A DNA stretch of 64,000 nt from Gari tellinella (GCA_922989275.2 OV277857.1:7068001-7132000), one strand, 5' to 3'; shown: positions 52,013-63,548, numbered from the stretch's first letter. The notes: generated by a model from the letters alone, not told the origin. A program made the numbers and translations.

Positions 52013-52162
52013 TGCACACCCACCAATTACATAATTCTATGAGCCATTAGTTAAGTCCTGTAATTCCATATTGTTGACAATATATGGTAGCCGTATAAAG
52101 CCAATCCCTTCCCTATTTTCTACTGGAATCACACATGGTGTCTGGAGAATGGTTTACACGTA

Positions 52163-52370
52163 TTAACTTTCTGCGTGCATCTGACAAATCTGTGATGACA
52201 TCTGCAAACAGTTTTGATCCAGATGAGACGCCGAGTTACTCGGCGTCTCATCTGGATCGAAACTGTTTGACAGCCTGGTGACATTTTCTGAAAATGAAAC
52301 GTATATACATTATTTTGAAATCGTAACAGACGACAACTTTTGCAGACGACAATTATATTGGCGGGTTTAA
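52163..52370 (+). mobile_element. Family F MITE, copy F4
   Basis: TTAACTTTCTGCGTGC to GGCGGGTTTAA. Core GATGAGACGCCGAGTTACTC and perfect inverse; two CAGACGACAA boxes. Confidence 0.78.
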
Positions 52371-52625
52371 GGATGGCGGGTGCGTGGGATTGTGTCTACT
52401 AAATCTCTTAAAGAATGATTATCATCTTTAATGTCTAGCGCACCTTCAGAATGATTTAATAAAACCAATGCACCTTCTGATGAAGATTTGCTTTAAACAA
52501 GCACTAGTTTATTTCCAATTACCAAAACTTTGGCTTTTCTTAACAAAAAGTGTCATGAATACAAACACATGTGTTAACTATTACTCAATCCTTTAGTTAC
52601 TCCTTATCTCAAATTGTTTTAGTGT

Positions 52626-52737
52626 TTAACCATTTACCTCAAAGACCTGTTTGGAAAAACGATGACCATTTAAAGCAGGTCGAAAGTAAAGCAGACTGTA
52701 CCATATGCGCATTTGCCTTACTTTCGGCCTTCTTTAA
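52626..52737 (+). mobile_element. Family G element, truncated
   Basis: TTAACCATTTACCTC, AAGCAGGTCGAAAGTAAAGC and CTTTCGGCCTTCTTTAA. Its right side is replaced by the next G copy at a shared TTAA. Confidence 0.65.
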
Positions 52738-53038
52738 CCCTTTACCTGATACATGTAGCCTACTTCTGGTGTTGAAGATAGGCGACTACTTAAACCAGGT
52801 TGAAAATGAAGCGGAATGCGCCTTAAAGCGCATTCTGCTTGACTTTCAGCTTGCTTTAAGCTATCATGTGCTAGAATATAGAACATATTCCCTATAATAT
52901 ATATTCATGACTGTATAAATTGGAACTACATGTATTTTCTTCAGCGGAGGAACAAATCATATTCGCTAAAAGGCGCTTCTTTCAGCGGAGGAATACATCA
53001 TATTCGCTAAAAAGCGCTTCTAGGGGAGAAAGGGTTAA
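52734..53038 (+). mobile_element. Family G element with 41-bp tandem duplication
   Basis: TTAACCCTTTACCTG to GAGAAAGGGTTAA. Hairpin GAATGCGCCTTAAAGCGCAT. The tail unit TTCAGCGGAGGAA...GCGCTTCT is present twice (52940-52980 and 52981-53021). Confidence 0.8.
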
Positions 53039-53039
53039 A

Positions 53040-53335
53040 CTACCACCTTCTAGGATATAAAAAACGATATGTTTTGGTGCATATTCAAGACTATTTAAAT
53101 TAATCCTATATTGAAGGAAAATTAAGGCGTATTTGCGACAGTTAGCTACATTTTAACAAACGTTAGCAGACTAAAAGTACCGCAGAAATCACCAAAAATG
53201 TATTTTTGCCAAGGATGGAATAATAACACTCTCAACGGAGGCAATCCTTAATCCTTATCAAAATAAAAGTCCGACAAATAATTAACTATATCTCGAAACT
53301 GAATACATGTATGCGCACTTTAAAATATATTATCT
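53040..53335. other. no gene recognised
   Basis: AT-rich; GCGTATTTGCGACAG near 53127 shows no family match. Confidence 0.3.
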
Positions 53336-53359
53336 TTTTTATCGCTTCTCCAATATTTT

Positions 53360-53432
53360 GTCTAATCCTTTCAATCACATAGACGTGCTCTTTGCAAACA
53401 GTGTACCTCTGAAGAGTACACTTGTCCCATGA
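53360..53432 (+). mobile_element. Family C left fragment
   Basis: CATAGACGTGCTCTTTGC, AAACAGTGTACCTCTGAAGA and GTACACTTGTCCCATG, then a family A fragment takes over. Confidence 0.5.
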
Positions 53433-53622
53433 GAAAAGATGTATTATTTCCATGGCAAACAGTTTGGAGCCAGATAAGACGCCGGGCAGCCAGGCACATG
53501 ATCATACTCCAAACTGTTAGCCACTCAGATTAGAATGAATCGTGGGATTCGTTGCATTTGATCGCAATTCGTTTGCGGTTAGTTTGCCGTTAAACGGGAA
53601 TGAATAACGTCTTCTCCAGTGT
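53433..53622 (-). mobile_element. Family A MITE, 5' part missing
   Basis: GTATTATTTCCATGGCAAAC, GAGCCAGATAAGACGCCGGG, degraded inverse arm and GTCTTCTCCAGTG then TA. Confidence 0.65.
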
Positions 53623-53624
53623 AA

Positions 53625-54055
53625 CTTTAGTCACAGTTTGTGGACAATGTCTGGTCTACTCTGCACAAATGTATAGCGAAACTGTTTTGACAACAATGAT
53701 CTGATTTCTTGAAGTAAATAAGCTATAAACATATAAATTATATATCATTATAGGCAACGTAGCTTACTTTGAATCGATTGCTTTGTGCAAAGCAGATTTA
53801 AGTTTATTTAAGATTCTGCTACATAGCGCAAATGATATGTGAAGCAGATAATCAAACGGAAATTGCATTTTATTACAGTGTCTGTTGAAGGAGATATTTA
53901 GCTGATAATTTGTAGGAAAATATATTTGTAGAATAGTAGTCATTATATGTGTTGTAGAATATACTGCTTTAGACGTGGAAAGTTAGAAATGCAATATAGT
54001 GCTCGAGGGCTATACAGCGTTTGCGTTGAGTTTGCGATCGGTCTCAAATATTTGA
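53625..54055. other. no gene recognised
   Basis: AT-rich, unique by eye. Confidence 0.35.
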
Positions 54056-54059
54056 TTTA

Positions 54060-54137
54060 TCAGATTTAAGCTTTCCTTCCAAACAAAACACACAATATTG
54101 ATCTACTATTTGGTGGTGTGGTAGAGAGGGAGCACTG
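54060..54137 (-). mobile_element. Family D right end fragment
   Basis: CTTCCAAACAAAACACACAA, TTTGGTGGTGTGGTAGAG and GGGAGCACTG then TA. Confidence 0.6.
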
Positions 54138-54327
54138 TATTGTTTTGTCACGCTGTGGGGCTGATAATATATAAACATATAATACAAAGTCCATGAGTTT
54201 GTTTTTCTTTTTAAAAGCTAATTACCACAAATGTTTTTCTTTTTGGAACTACCTACAGGAAGTCCGTTTATTTACATAGAATAACACTCATAAACAACAT
54301 AACATATACAAAGGAAACATATACAAA

Positions 54328-54487
54328 GCATGTATGTTTATAAATACAAAAAACAACATGCATATAAGTATATACTAAAATATTTAGATCCGTTTAAATG
54401 TTTTCAAGCATGCATGTTTATAAATACAAAAAACAACATGCATATAAGTATATACTGAAATATTTAGATCCGTTAAAATGTTTTAAA
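54328..54487. repeat. 80-bp tandem duplication
   Basis: Two nearly identical units (54328-54407 and 54408-54487) containing TATAAGTATATACT and ATATTTAGATCCGTT. Only a few differences, so it is fairly recent. Confidence 0.9.
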
Positions 54488-54839
54488 TCCGATCTCTCAA
54501 TGATTTGTTAAACTTTTGAATTGTTGGATGTTTCAAGTTCTTCTCAGAAATGTAACACTATATATTTACTCTCACCTACCATATACTTGCCTGGCAATAT
54601 ATTTTTGTGTTCTGTGTTGTCTTATGTTTCGTGACTTAAGACTGTTGACCTAATTTCAGTTTCCTATTGACCAATATTTTGTCTGGTTCATCGTACACAA
54701 AACCAAATACAATTTATTATGATCGTTAAATGTACATCAATGGCATACACAATTTTAATGAAAGTTATAGACCGATTTTATTGAACTAACAGGGCGGAGT
54801 TTCGATATAGACCTTTGCATTTTAACTTTGGATGCGGCA

Positions 54840-55110
54840 GCACGTTCTTTAATTATGTGAATTTACCGTTGTCGTCTGCCGGTTTTTCTCAACATTACAT
54901 ATTAATGGACATTTTGACAGGAGGAAGATAATGGAGAATGACAAACAGCTTGAATCCAGATCAGACGCCGCGTTACGCGGCGTCTGATCTGGTTTCAAGC
55001 TGTTTGCAAATTTTAACCAAGTCTTTATTTCTCTTCCTATAACGATTCCCTACGAACAACACACGCAATATCTGTCTTCCATGGGATGTTGTTGTAGAGA
55101 GGGAGCACTG
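54840..55110 (-). mobile_element. Family D MITE, copy D9
   Basis: TCGTCTGCCGGTTTTTCTC, ATGGACATTTTGACAG, perfect core around CGCGTTACGCG at 54968-54978, and GAGAGGGAGCACTG then TA. The left terminus is missing. Confidence 0.78.
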
Positions 55111-55331
55111 TATATACCAATTACACATGGAAATTGGTGTATACAAATTGTGTTTCTTCAAGTTGAAAGTATCGGACAGTAACGATATGATACCGCGCTA
55201 GACCTATCAACCGTAAAATCAAAAGGTTAGCTCCGCCCTGCCAGTTGAATATAACCGGCCTAATCACCAATGACATACACAATTTTAATGACAGTTATCC
55301 ACTCCAAATGGTTATGTTACATGGACAAATA

Positions 55332-55878
55332 CTGTGCTTCCTTTCTACAACAACACCCAGTGAGAGACAAAGATTGTGAGTGTTATAGAAATTTTATTAC
55401 ATGTAGGGAGAGACATTGGATTATATTTTCAATGGTTTGAATCCAGATCAGACACCGTGACTCGTCTTTCTGTTTCTTCTGTCAAAATATCGAATAAGTT
55501 ACAGTGGAGAATCTGTTATTCTTTCCCGTTTAAACGCAAACGCAAAGCACTAAAACGTAGAAAAGAACAACTTTTGGACAATTCTGATTATTCTTGTTTA
55601 TCTTGGTGGCAAACAGTTTGGAGCCTGATCAGACGCCGCGTTACCCGGCGTCTGGTCTGGCTCCAAACCGTTTGCACTGCAAATAATAGTTTTAGCGTAA
55701 ACGCGTTTATTGGGAAAGAATAACAGATTCTCCACTGTACTTTGAGAAAACCGGCAAAGAACAATTTTAAGTGGACAATATTGCAACTTAGAAAGCGTTA
55801 GACATTGTTGTTTGCAGCATTGATTGTTGTAAGGAGGGAATCGTTGTACGAAGGGCCATCGTGGAGAGGAAAACTCTG
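55332..55878 (+). mobile_element. Family D MITE, copy D10, interrupted by a family A copy
   Basis: TA then CTGTGCTTCCTTTC to GAGAGGAAAACTCTG then TA. Half of the core is deleted (CCAGATCAGACACCGTGACT). It is split by A43 between AATAAGTTA and TACTTTGAG. Confidence 0.75.
55502..55737 (+). mobile_element. Family A MITE, copy A43, nested in D10
   Basis: Complete. Removing it and one TA restores AATAAGTTACTTTGAGAAAA, the sequence seen in other D copies, so the TA duplication is shown directly. Confidence 0.92.
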
Positions 55879-55964
55879 TATTCTACATTCAATCACGAAG
55901 TTTGTCTCTTTCGTTTTTAGTTCTCTCACCATTTCAATGACAAGGCCGATAACACTAATATTTG

Positions 55965-56040
55965 CAAACAGTTTAGGTTCTAACTGTTTTACAGTCATAT
56001 ATATGTTTCTTAAGTTAAAACTACATATGATTCTACACTA
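55965..56040 (+). repeat. core remnant
   Basis: GCAAACAGTTTAGGTTCTAA with CTGTTTTACAG; both arms are very short. Confidence 0.35.
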
Positions 56041-56159
56041 AAGGTGCATCCTACTTTACATGATCACCCATCTTAGAAACACGCTATATGTACGGGGAAA
56101 ATGGTTAAAATGGCAGCTATGACATAATTTAGCCGTGCCATGAAAAACATGCCTTATTG

Positions 56160-56240
56160 CATTTCAAACAGCGCGGGTCATGGCCAGCCGCCGCGTCAAA
56201 GAGGCGGTGGCTTGTCTTGATCTACACAGTTTGACACCCA
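56160..56240. repeat. solitary GC-rich core variant
   Basis: CAAACAGCGCGGGTCATGGC, CAGCCGCCGCG, GAGGCGGTGGCTTG and CTACACAGTTTGACACC. Related hairpin without recognisable ends. Confidence 0.4.
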
Positions 56241-56343
56241 ACTACATCTAAGGCATTATATGTAGCAGTATTGTATACGGATTTTGGTAGTGTATACCAA
56301 ACTAAGATACAGAGCCTGGTGTGACAACGATGTTTAGTATGTA

Positions 56344-56690
56344 CAGCGCTCCCTCTCTTCAACGACATCCAATGGGAGACACAGACTGTGTACGTTGTTC
56401 GGAGGTAGTCGTTACAGAGAGGGAATTTAAGACTTGGCTTACATTTGCAAACAGCTTGAACGCGGCGTCTGATCTGGATTCAAGCTGTTTGTCACTCGTC
56501 ATCATACTTATTCTTTCAAAATGTCCACTTATATGTAACTTTAAGGTAAAACAGCAGACAACAATTTTAAGCAGACGATATTGCAACAGTAAAAACTTTA
56601 GACATAATTGTCCTGTTTATGGAACTGCGGCAAGAGTCGTTGTAAGGAGGGAGTCGTTGTTGGGAGGGTCGTTGTAGAGAGGGAGCGCTG
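56344..56690 (+). mobile_element. Family D MITE, copy D11
   Basis: Near-perfect TIRs CAGCGCTCCCTCTCT and AGAGAGGGAGCGCTG, TA outside both. The left arm of the core is deleted (AGCTTGAACGCGGCG). Confidence 0.85.
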
Positions 56691-56694
56691 TATA

Positions 56695-57030
56695 ATGTTG
56701 CAACGCAATATGGTAGGTTTTGTCATGGCACAGCTTATATATAGATATTACCGATGGTGTCGAAATGCAATGCCACTAACTTTGTATTTCAAAAGTGAAA
56801 ATAAAGAATTTCATCATTTTTGAACTCAAACATCACTTTCTGGCTGAAAATGAAGAAAAAATATACAGTCGTGTATTTACTCCAGAATTTTATCCATTTC
56901 TTACTTGGAGTAGTATGAATTCTCCATGAAACTTCAAATAAGCAAACTTAATTTGCGAACATAACGAATGGAATTTAAATAGTTAAACCTGAATTTAGCA
57001 AAAATCTACAGAAAATTCTCAAACAAATTC
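56695..57030. other. no gene recognised
   Basis: AT-rich; the end of a 71-codon frame from the D copy is chance. Confidence 0.35.
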
Positions 57031-57033
57031 AAA

Positions 57034-57122
57034 GGTAGCTGCTTTAAGCAAGACAAAAGTGACAGAGACAGCTCCGTTAAGAACTGTCTGTGTCTCTTTT
57101 GTCTTGCATAAAGCAACTGCCT
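57034..57122. repeat. Family G hairpin variant
   Basis: GTAGCTGCTTTAAGCAAGAC, ACAGAGACAGCTCC, its inverse AACTGTCTGTGTCTC and GTCTTGCATAAAGCAACTGC. Confidence 0.65.
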
Positions 57123-57124
57123 TT

Positions 57125-57780
57125 TATATCTTAAGAAATATCTAAACATTTTCACTAACACATTCTTGAACAAAAGTCCCATTGTATTCACAATTTCTAG
57201 AGAGGGTTTTATTAGATTGAAAGTGTCGATGATTCACTCATGAATCTTACAGTCTTCGTCAGAACTGAACTAAAATTCCCCAGAGCTGAATATCATTGCG
57301 AAGCTTGTTATTCCTACTTTACGCTACGGCCGTGTCAGGTATTTCATTCATAGATGTTACAGATAAAATGGTCTACAATGAATCATCATTAAGGATAAAT
57401 TGTAACTGCAATCCGTAACGTTATCTGATAAAAGGTATTAGCACAGTTTGTGCATAAATTGTAGATTTATAGAAAGATCAGAGAAGTAGATGTAAATGTT
57501 TTACAGTGCTTACACATCAAAGAGAGTTTTAACTTTTCAAAAGCTATTAGCCTAGTTATTACTAGAACATTTCAATAAAAATGTCTATTGTGATTGGTTG
57601 AATACTTCATTATCCAACAGATAGGCTGTTTACAAAAAATACGTATTTTGCCCTTATCCATTCACTCCATGTATACGCCTTTTTACGCCTTTAATACATT
57701 CCTCATCTGTTTACAATAATTCCACTTTATACAGTAATGGCTATGCAACATTAGATGTATAACAGTATCATATATCCAAT
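57125..57780. other. no gene recognised
   Basis: AT-rich unique sequence. TCATTCATAGATGTTA(C/G)AGAT and TGGTCTACAATGAATCAT recur at 58495-58535, so this stretch and 58480-58560 are partial copies of one repeat. Confidence 0.4.
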
Positions 57781-57789
57781 CAGATGATA

Positions 57790-57830
57790 GCTTAAAGCAG
57801 GCTGAAAGAAAAATATATATATATATGTAT
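57790..57830 (+). repeat. Family G half hairpin and (AT)n
   Basis: CTTAAAGCAGGCTGAAAGAA followed by ATATATATATATATG. Confidence 0.5.
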
Positions 57831-58077
57831 AGCGCGTTGTTATTTAAATGTAAATGAATGATTCTAGTTAAGGTCACAGGAAATAAAATCATCAGTATGG
57901 CCAAAAGGACAAGTAGGTTGCAGATATGATAAATAACATTTTGTTTAGACAAATGTATGATATTCATTGGAACTAATTCCTGATAGTTTTACAATTTATA
58001 CACGTGAAATTGACGAAAGAACAGAGTGTGTCTCATCTACACTATACTCGATCCTTCAAAACACGAACTCGAATAGG

Positions 58078-58257
58078 TCGAGCAAACGAAACGCAAACGC
58101 ATTGCAGTTAAATAACTGAGTGACAACTTAAAAAAAGTTTGACAATTCTGACTATCCATTTTGATGCAAGTGGCAAACAGTTTTGAGCCTACTACAACTG
58201 ATATTATAGTTTTAGCGTAAATGAGTTTAATGGGAAAGAATGACGTCTTCACCACTG
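58078..58257 (+). mobile_element. Family A relic
   Basis: GAGCAAACGAAACGCAAACG, GGCAAACAGTTTTGAGCC, collapsed core, AGTTTTAGCGTAAATGAG and GTCTTCACCACTG then TA. Confidence 0.65.
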
Positions 58258-58261
58258 TACA

Positions 58262-58405
58262 ACGGTATTTCAAAGTTAGGTCACGTTTCTAAGTTTGAAA
58301 GACGGATATATTCGGCTTAATGTAGCTCAAGTAGACTTGACTCTACTATAAAAATACCAGTACTCACATAACAGATATTAAGCTATCGAAGCTCAACTGC
58401 AATAT
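58262..58405. mobile_element. Family H relic
   Basis: GGTATTTCAAAGTTAGGTCA, TTTGAAAGACGGATATATTC and ATCGAAGCTCAACTG resemble family H arms. Confidence 0.4.
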
Positions 58406-58654
58406 CATTTGAGAAATCGTGGCCTATAAGCCTCTAAATAAAACATTCATAAGCTTGTTATGCAAACATTGCGTTAACTGTCGTATCAGGTATTTCATTC
58501 ATAGATGTTAGAGATAGTATGGTCTGCAATGAATCATTATAACGGATAATATTTAACTTCATATATCGTGATGAAATCTGATAAAATGTATTACATGCGT
58601 GGATCCAGCAAGTTGGCTAAGAGGGAATCCAATCGATAAAAAATGTGAAGAGGA

Positions 58655-58900
58655 CATTGCTCTTTCAATATAAACTCATTTATGCTTATACTATTATTTC
58701 AATTGCAAACAGTTTGGAGCCAGACCAGATTCAACGTAACCCCGAGTCTGGTCTTGATCCAAACAAGATATGCCACTCAGATTGAAAAGCTTTGTCAATA
58801 TTGTTTTGAAATTGCAATATTCGACATTTTTTGCATTGCTTTAGTGTTTCATTTAAACAAGACAAACAACATTAATTTAGAGTTTCCTTTTTCTCTTCTT
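58655..58900 (-). mobile_element. Family A relic
   Basis: AATTGCAAACAGTTTGGAGC, CCAGACCAGATTCAACG and ATGCCACTCAGATTGAAAAG. Confidence 0.5.
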
Positions 58901-58987
58901 TCCCCTTTTAGGATGTTCCGCGGCACCGAACCCTCGACCCAACACCCCTCTGGGTCCGCACATGAATTACCATAGTTTATTAATATA

Positions 58988-59216
58988 TTAACCCATTCGT
59001 GCCAAAGATCCCATATATGGGACATAGGCAAAGAGTGTAGACGCTGATCAGACGCCGCATAAGGCGGCGTCTGATCAGAGTCTACACTATTTGTTGATAG
59101 GAATTTCAATATTAAACAAAATGAAAATGAAAACTTTGACCAGGCATCCCTTTGATAAGCAATGGACTTATCCAATATATAAACATGGAAGAATCCACTG
59201 GGCATAAATGGGTTAA
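58988..59216 (+). mobile_element. TTAACCCATT element with chimeric core
   Basis: TTAACCCATTCGTGCC to GGCATAAATGGGTTAA. Outer core arms are of C type (AAGAGTGTAGACGCTGATCA / AGAGTCTACACTATT) but the inner stem is of B/D type (GACGCCGCATAAGGCGGCGTC). Confidence 0.8.
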
Positions 59217-59702
59217 TGGATTATTAGGGAAGTAGCTGCAGTATTTTACGAAACTGTGACATCAAAGAAGGTCTTAATTTTCACAAGCCATTAACCTATT
59301 TATGCCTGGAACATTTCAATAAAAGTGTCTATTGTATTTATTGGAGTGTTTCATTACCAGCTATATTGTCACTTGGTAATCTCTACAGACATAATACTGC
59401 TTAATGCAGCACAAATAAATGCAGACAATTTAACTATTTCGCTGCCGAAATATAAAGGACTCATTTGATTATCATGAATTGCATATTTATACAAAAGACG
59501 TATTCAGTTATAAGCGCTGACGTAAAAGTCTATATCGATGCGGAAACAACATTTACATTAAATCCTGAGTATATCTTGTGTAAACCCATGCAAAAACAAC
59601 ATTAACAATATATCCAGTGTAAACCCATGTTTGCGTTGATACTGCAATGCACTCTCCCAATATATCTGCTGGAGGATTTCATTGTATATAAACTAAAGTT
59701 GT

Positions 59703-59902
59703 TTAACCCTTTCACTCTCAATGACGCTAAAAAGCGCGTTTGCCAACAGTTTGAATCCTGATCAGACGCCGCGTTACGCGGTGTCTGATCAGGACACAAA
59801 CTGTTTGACACCCGTATCGATATTAATTACGTCATACAAACTTTAAAGTGTATTGCAGACAACAATACTGAATCAGACTACAATAAAGCGGCGAGGGGGT
59901 AA
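59703..59902 (-). mobile_element. Family B MITE, copy B26
   Basis: TTAACCCTTTCACTCTC to GCGGCGAGGGGGTAA. Core GACGCCGCGTTACGCGGTGTC at 59765-59785. Confidence 0.8.
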
Positions 59903-59944
59903 AAACCTGCAGAAAATGAAGTGTGTGCCTATACAGCAGAAAAT

Positions 59945-60030
59945 TTTATATAAAAAAGCAAACAGTGCAGGCTGTGATGAGACGCCGCGTCACGCGGTGC
60001 CTCATCAGGGCATTCAATGTTTGCCAATAT
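59945..60030. repeat. core, C-like outer and F-like inner
   Basis: GCAAACAGTGCAGGCTGTGA, TGAGACGCCGCGTCACGCGG and TGCCTCATCAGGGC with ATTCAATGTTTGCC. No clear ends. Confidence 0.5.
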
Positions 60031-60544
60031 CCTTTTTATTAGACACTAGACTTAAATGGTCATGTCAAAGAAATTGCAATGGCAGTCTCCTTCTACATTG
60101 CGTGATGGTATCTATCGGCAGAAAGCAGATTCAAACCACAAATATTTATCTCCTAAATTTTATTGTCATTAAACATTCACAGTCCTTAGAAATATCAAAA
60201 TTTGTTTGGTATTTTGTCGCTGAACACGAGTCTTACTGTAGCTAAAACACAGTAGGACTTGTTTGTTTAGTCATTTGCTTTTTTACAATTCGTGATTCCA
60301 GCGGGGCGTGCATGTCATTTCAAACCTCCGGGCATTGCCTTTGATTCGTGAGAACCAAAACGTAACACGTGAATAAAAGTGCATGTCTCTGAGTGCGCAC
60401 ATTATTACCTTGAACCTTATTGGTCGAAAAAAGGCGGGTTGTACAATAAAATCAGTATTTTATGACTACATGTGTACTAACAGAAGATGAAGTGAATGCG
60501 TAAAATAGGCTGAATTGAAGCAGCGCCATATGCGTCAATATGCG

Positions 60545-60640
60545 GCTTTGCAAACAATTTGGATCCTGATCCGACGCCCCGTGATTGGGCGTCTGATCAA
60601 GATCCAAACTGATTGTCAATCGTATCGATATACCGTCAGT
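60545..60640. mobile_element. Family B-like core
   Basis: GCAAACAATTTGGATCCTGA, CGACGCCCCGTGATTGGGCG and ATCCAAACTGATTGTCAATC followed by GTATCGATAT. Ends worn. Confidence 0.55.
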
Positions 60641-60659
60641 CAATGTGCCTTAAATCTAT

Positions 60660-61435
60660 GTATGAAAATATAGTCGTTGGGATGCTGGTAATAAATCACT
60701 CGGCCTACGTTCTCCGGTTTTAATTACTACATTGTGTATGCATCGCAACTCCCACCCGTGTACTATTGCATGTTAATACACTGGAATGAATTCATTATTT
60801 CTTAACTATAAGTGTCGATTAAAAGTTACAGAGGTAAATGAGTTAAAACTGTTATCTGCAGTATATACCACAGCCAATTATTCCTTGGGTGGTTGTTATA
60901 ACGTTTGTTTTATTTATAGGCAATGTTCCTATATACAACATAGTCTATTTAAGAGTGTTCTTATCTTTGAAGTATTATATTTCAAAACGTTTTGATTTCC
61001 TACACCTCACGTTTTAACACCAGTACTGTTGCACTAACACGAACCTGTTGTAACGTTGCTATAACCTTATCAAAACGGTTTGGATCAGTATCTATCAAGT
61101 AAATGTTAAACAGGATTCTAACTGTACGACATAATGATGATACTATATGTTTTTAAAACTAAGAAATATCTACGTGGGAGTGGCAGTAAAATTCAAGTTT
61201 TTCAGAATTAAACTGCTTGTAGTTTTCAAGGTTTAATCAGATTAAATGAGATCCCCTCCCATCCATGTTCTCACCGCTACAAGAACTTCATTCATACATG
61301 CACGAGAAACGAGATACTGTTCACAAAACATGCACTAAACTTATATACCATATCAAATGTCCCAGCGTGTTTTAACAGAAAGCCAACTTTATTTATATTC
61401 CGATACTTCGTACAATGCACCTCTTTGTTTACATT
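60660..61435. other. no gene recognised
   Basis: AT-rich unique sequence with no repeat or exon seen. Confidence 0.35.
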
Positions 61436-61444
61436 GTTATGATA

Positions 61445-61727
61445 CAGCGCTTCCTCTCTACAACGACACCCAATGGGAGACCACAACTATGTGCGTTGTT
61501 CAAATGGAGTCGTTGAAGGGAGGGATTTGCCACTCGTCATTATGGTTTTTTCTGTCAAAATGTGTAATAAGTAAATTTGAGAAAAACAGCAGACGACAAT
61601 CTTAAGTACACTATATTGCAGCCGTAAAAAAGGTTGGACATAATTTCATTGGTTATGGAACAACGGAAATAGTCGTTGTTAGGAGGGGAACCGTTGTTCG
61701 GAGGGCCGTTGTAGAGAGGTAGCTTTG
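61445..61727 (+). mobile_element. Family D MITE lacking the core, copy D12
   Basis: CAGCGCTTCCTCTCTAC to GAGAGGTAGCTTTG, TA outside both. The whole palindrome is missing: GAAGGGAGGGATTTGCC joins straight to ACTCGTCATTATGG. Confidence 0.82.
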
Positions 61728-61742
61728 TACAATGCGAATATA

Positions 61743-62112
61743 CTGTGTTCTCTCCCTACAACGGCCCTCTCAACCAAGACTCCCTCCTAGCAACGACTCT
61801 TTTTCGCATTTCACATGAACAGGACAGCTGTCTAATGCTTTTACTGCTGAACTAGCGACTGCCTTAAATTGTCATTTGCTGTTCTTGTCTCAAAGTTACA
61901 TACAAGTAACCGTTTTGATAGAAGAAATATAAGGACGAGTGACAAACAGCTTGAATCCAGATCAGACGCGGCGTTACGCGGCGTCTGATCTGAATTCAAG
62001 TTGTTTGCACATGTAGGTCAAGTCTTAACATTTCCTCCCTATAACAACTCCTTCCGAACAACAGGAATAATCTGTTTCTCCCATTAGATGTCCTTGTAGA
62101 GAGGGAGCACTG
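61743..62112 (-). mobile_element. Family D MITE, copy D13 (full length)
   Basis: TA then CTGTGTTCTCTCCCTAC to GTAGAGAGGGAGCACTG then TA. Core GACGCGGCGTTACGCGGCGTC. Only 15 bp separate it from D12, in opposite orientation. Confidence 0.85.
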
Positions 62113-62258
62113 TAGGTAATTGCGTTTTTCGATTGTTTTGTAACTTTCATTTTTTTAGATATGTTTTTCATGTAGGTGCAAAAACATAATCCATTCATCC
62201 ATCTATTCATTTGTTAATCCTAACGTCCAAAATACAGAGAAAATGCAAGCAGTGTATA

Positions 62259-62489
62259 CAGTGGAGAATCTGTTATTCTTTCCCGTTTAAACGCAAACGT
62301 ACGCAAACGCAAAGCGCTAAAACGTAGAAAAGTACAACTTTTTGACGATTCTGATAATTCATGTTTATCTTAGTGGCAAACAGTTTGGAGCCTGACCAGA
62401 CGCCGGGTTACCTGTTAAACTGTTTGCAGTGAAAATAATAGTTTTAGCGTAAACGCGTTTATTGGGAAAGAATAACGTTTTCTCCACTG
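62259..62489 (+). mobile_element. Family A MITE, copy A46
   Basis: Complete ends, TA-flanked. One core arm is deleted: CGCCGGGTTACCTGTTAAAC. Confidence 0.88.
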
Positions 62490-62494
62490 TACCT

Positions 62495-63545
62495 GCTCAA
62501 ATGGTTCCTCAAGGGGTCATCTGATAAGGATTTACCTTTTTTGTTTTAGCTAACATCCAATGGCTGGTGCAAAAGCAGACATTGCAAAACCTTATCAGAT
62601 TGTTTCTTAAAGATCTGTCGCGTCATGTTTTAATAGGTGTTTTAGATTGTCTGGCAGTTATCCCGCTCATATCAACACAATGAGAAGTTTGAATACAAGT
62701 TAAACTTTTGAAATAAAAAACACTACACAATTCTTATACTAATCATTATAGTAGCACATAATATTAGTCAACATTCACAATAAAGTGTTAGATTTATGAA
62801 TGTGCCAGTGTTAACATTTCTTGAAAGAACTCCTAAATCATGAAGGATGTGTTCAAACCTCGATATGAGTCAGGTTATCAAACACAACTTTGGATTTAAG
62901 TGGATAAACTATCTTTTCACACTTATGTTTATCAAAATGCTGAATCAGCACATTCCTCGGCATACATTTTACCCATTTATAAAAATGAGTGATGCGGTTA
63001 TGCATATTTGCCAGGATCGGCAATATATTATGCTTTACGCTCTATAGATACATACAGGCTTTTTTGAGAAGTAGGACAAACATTTGTATATAATGCACAG
63101 TTATTGAGAGAAGTCACAGAGGCTCTTGTCATTTATGATTCACATTTCCTACATGTTAACTCTGCCGTACAACTCTATCGAGCTGTCTCAGCATAGTGTT
63201 AGTTATACATTTCAGGACTTGTTTGGCATACAACGGTTCATTTCGAGTGTCAAACCGTCTTGATCAAGACTTTAAAAGACAATGCAACTTTATTAACATA
63301 TCAATGCGGCCGTAGATTACTGCTTCTTTAGTTTCTTTTCTTCGTGTCTATGTAATTTCAAAAGTGCCTTTCGTTTGAGATAATTTCAAAGTTATTACTT
63401 TTTGTGTCGCATAACAACTAACCTCTGTATTGGTGGCGGTTAATGGTTTCTAATTTCCTGTCCATATGACCGGTATTGTTAAGAACATAATTAAATGTTT
63501 TAGCTGCTATAAGTTGTAACTGCAATTTACCTTACATAAAAAGTG
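62495..63545. other. no gene recognised
   Basis: AT-rich unique sequence. A 66-codon frame at 62847-63047 has no recognisable domain. Confidence 0.35.
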
Positions 63546-63548
63546 CGT

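Noticed and set aside
59853..60245. A 130-codon plus-strand frame.
   Set aside because: It runs through the end of a family B copy and another palindromic core and has no domain; chance frame.
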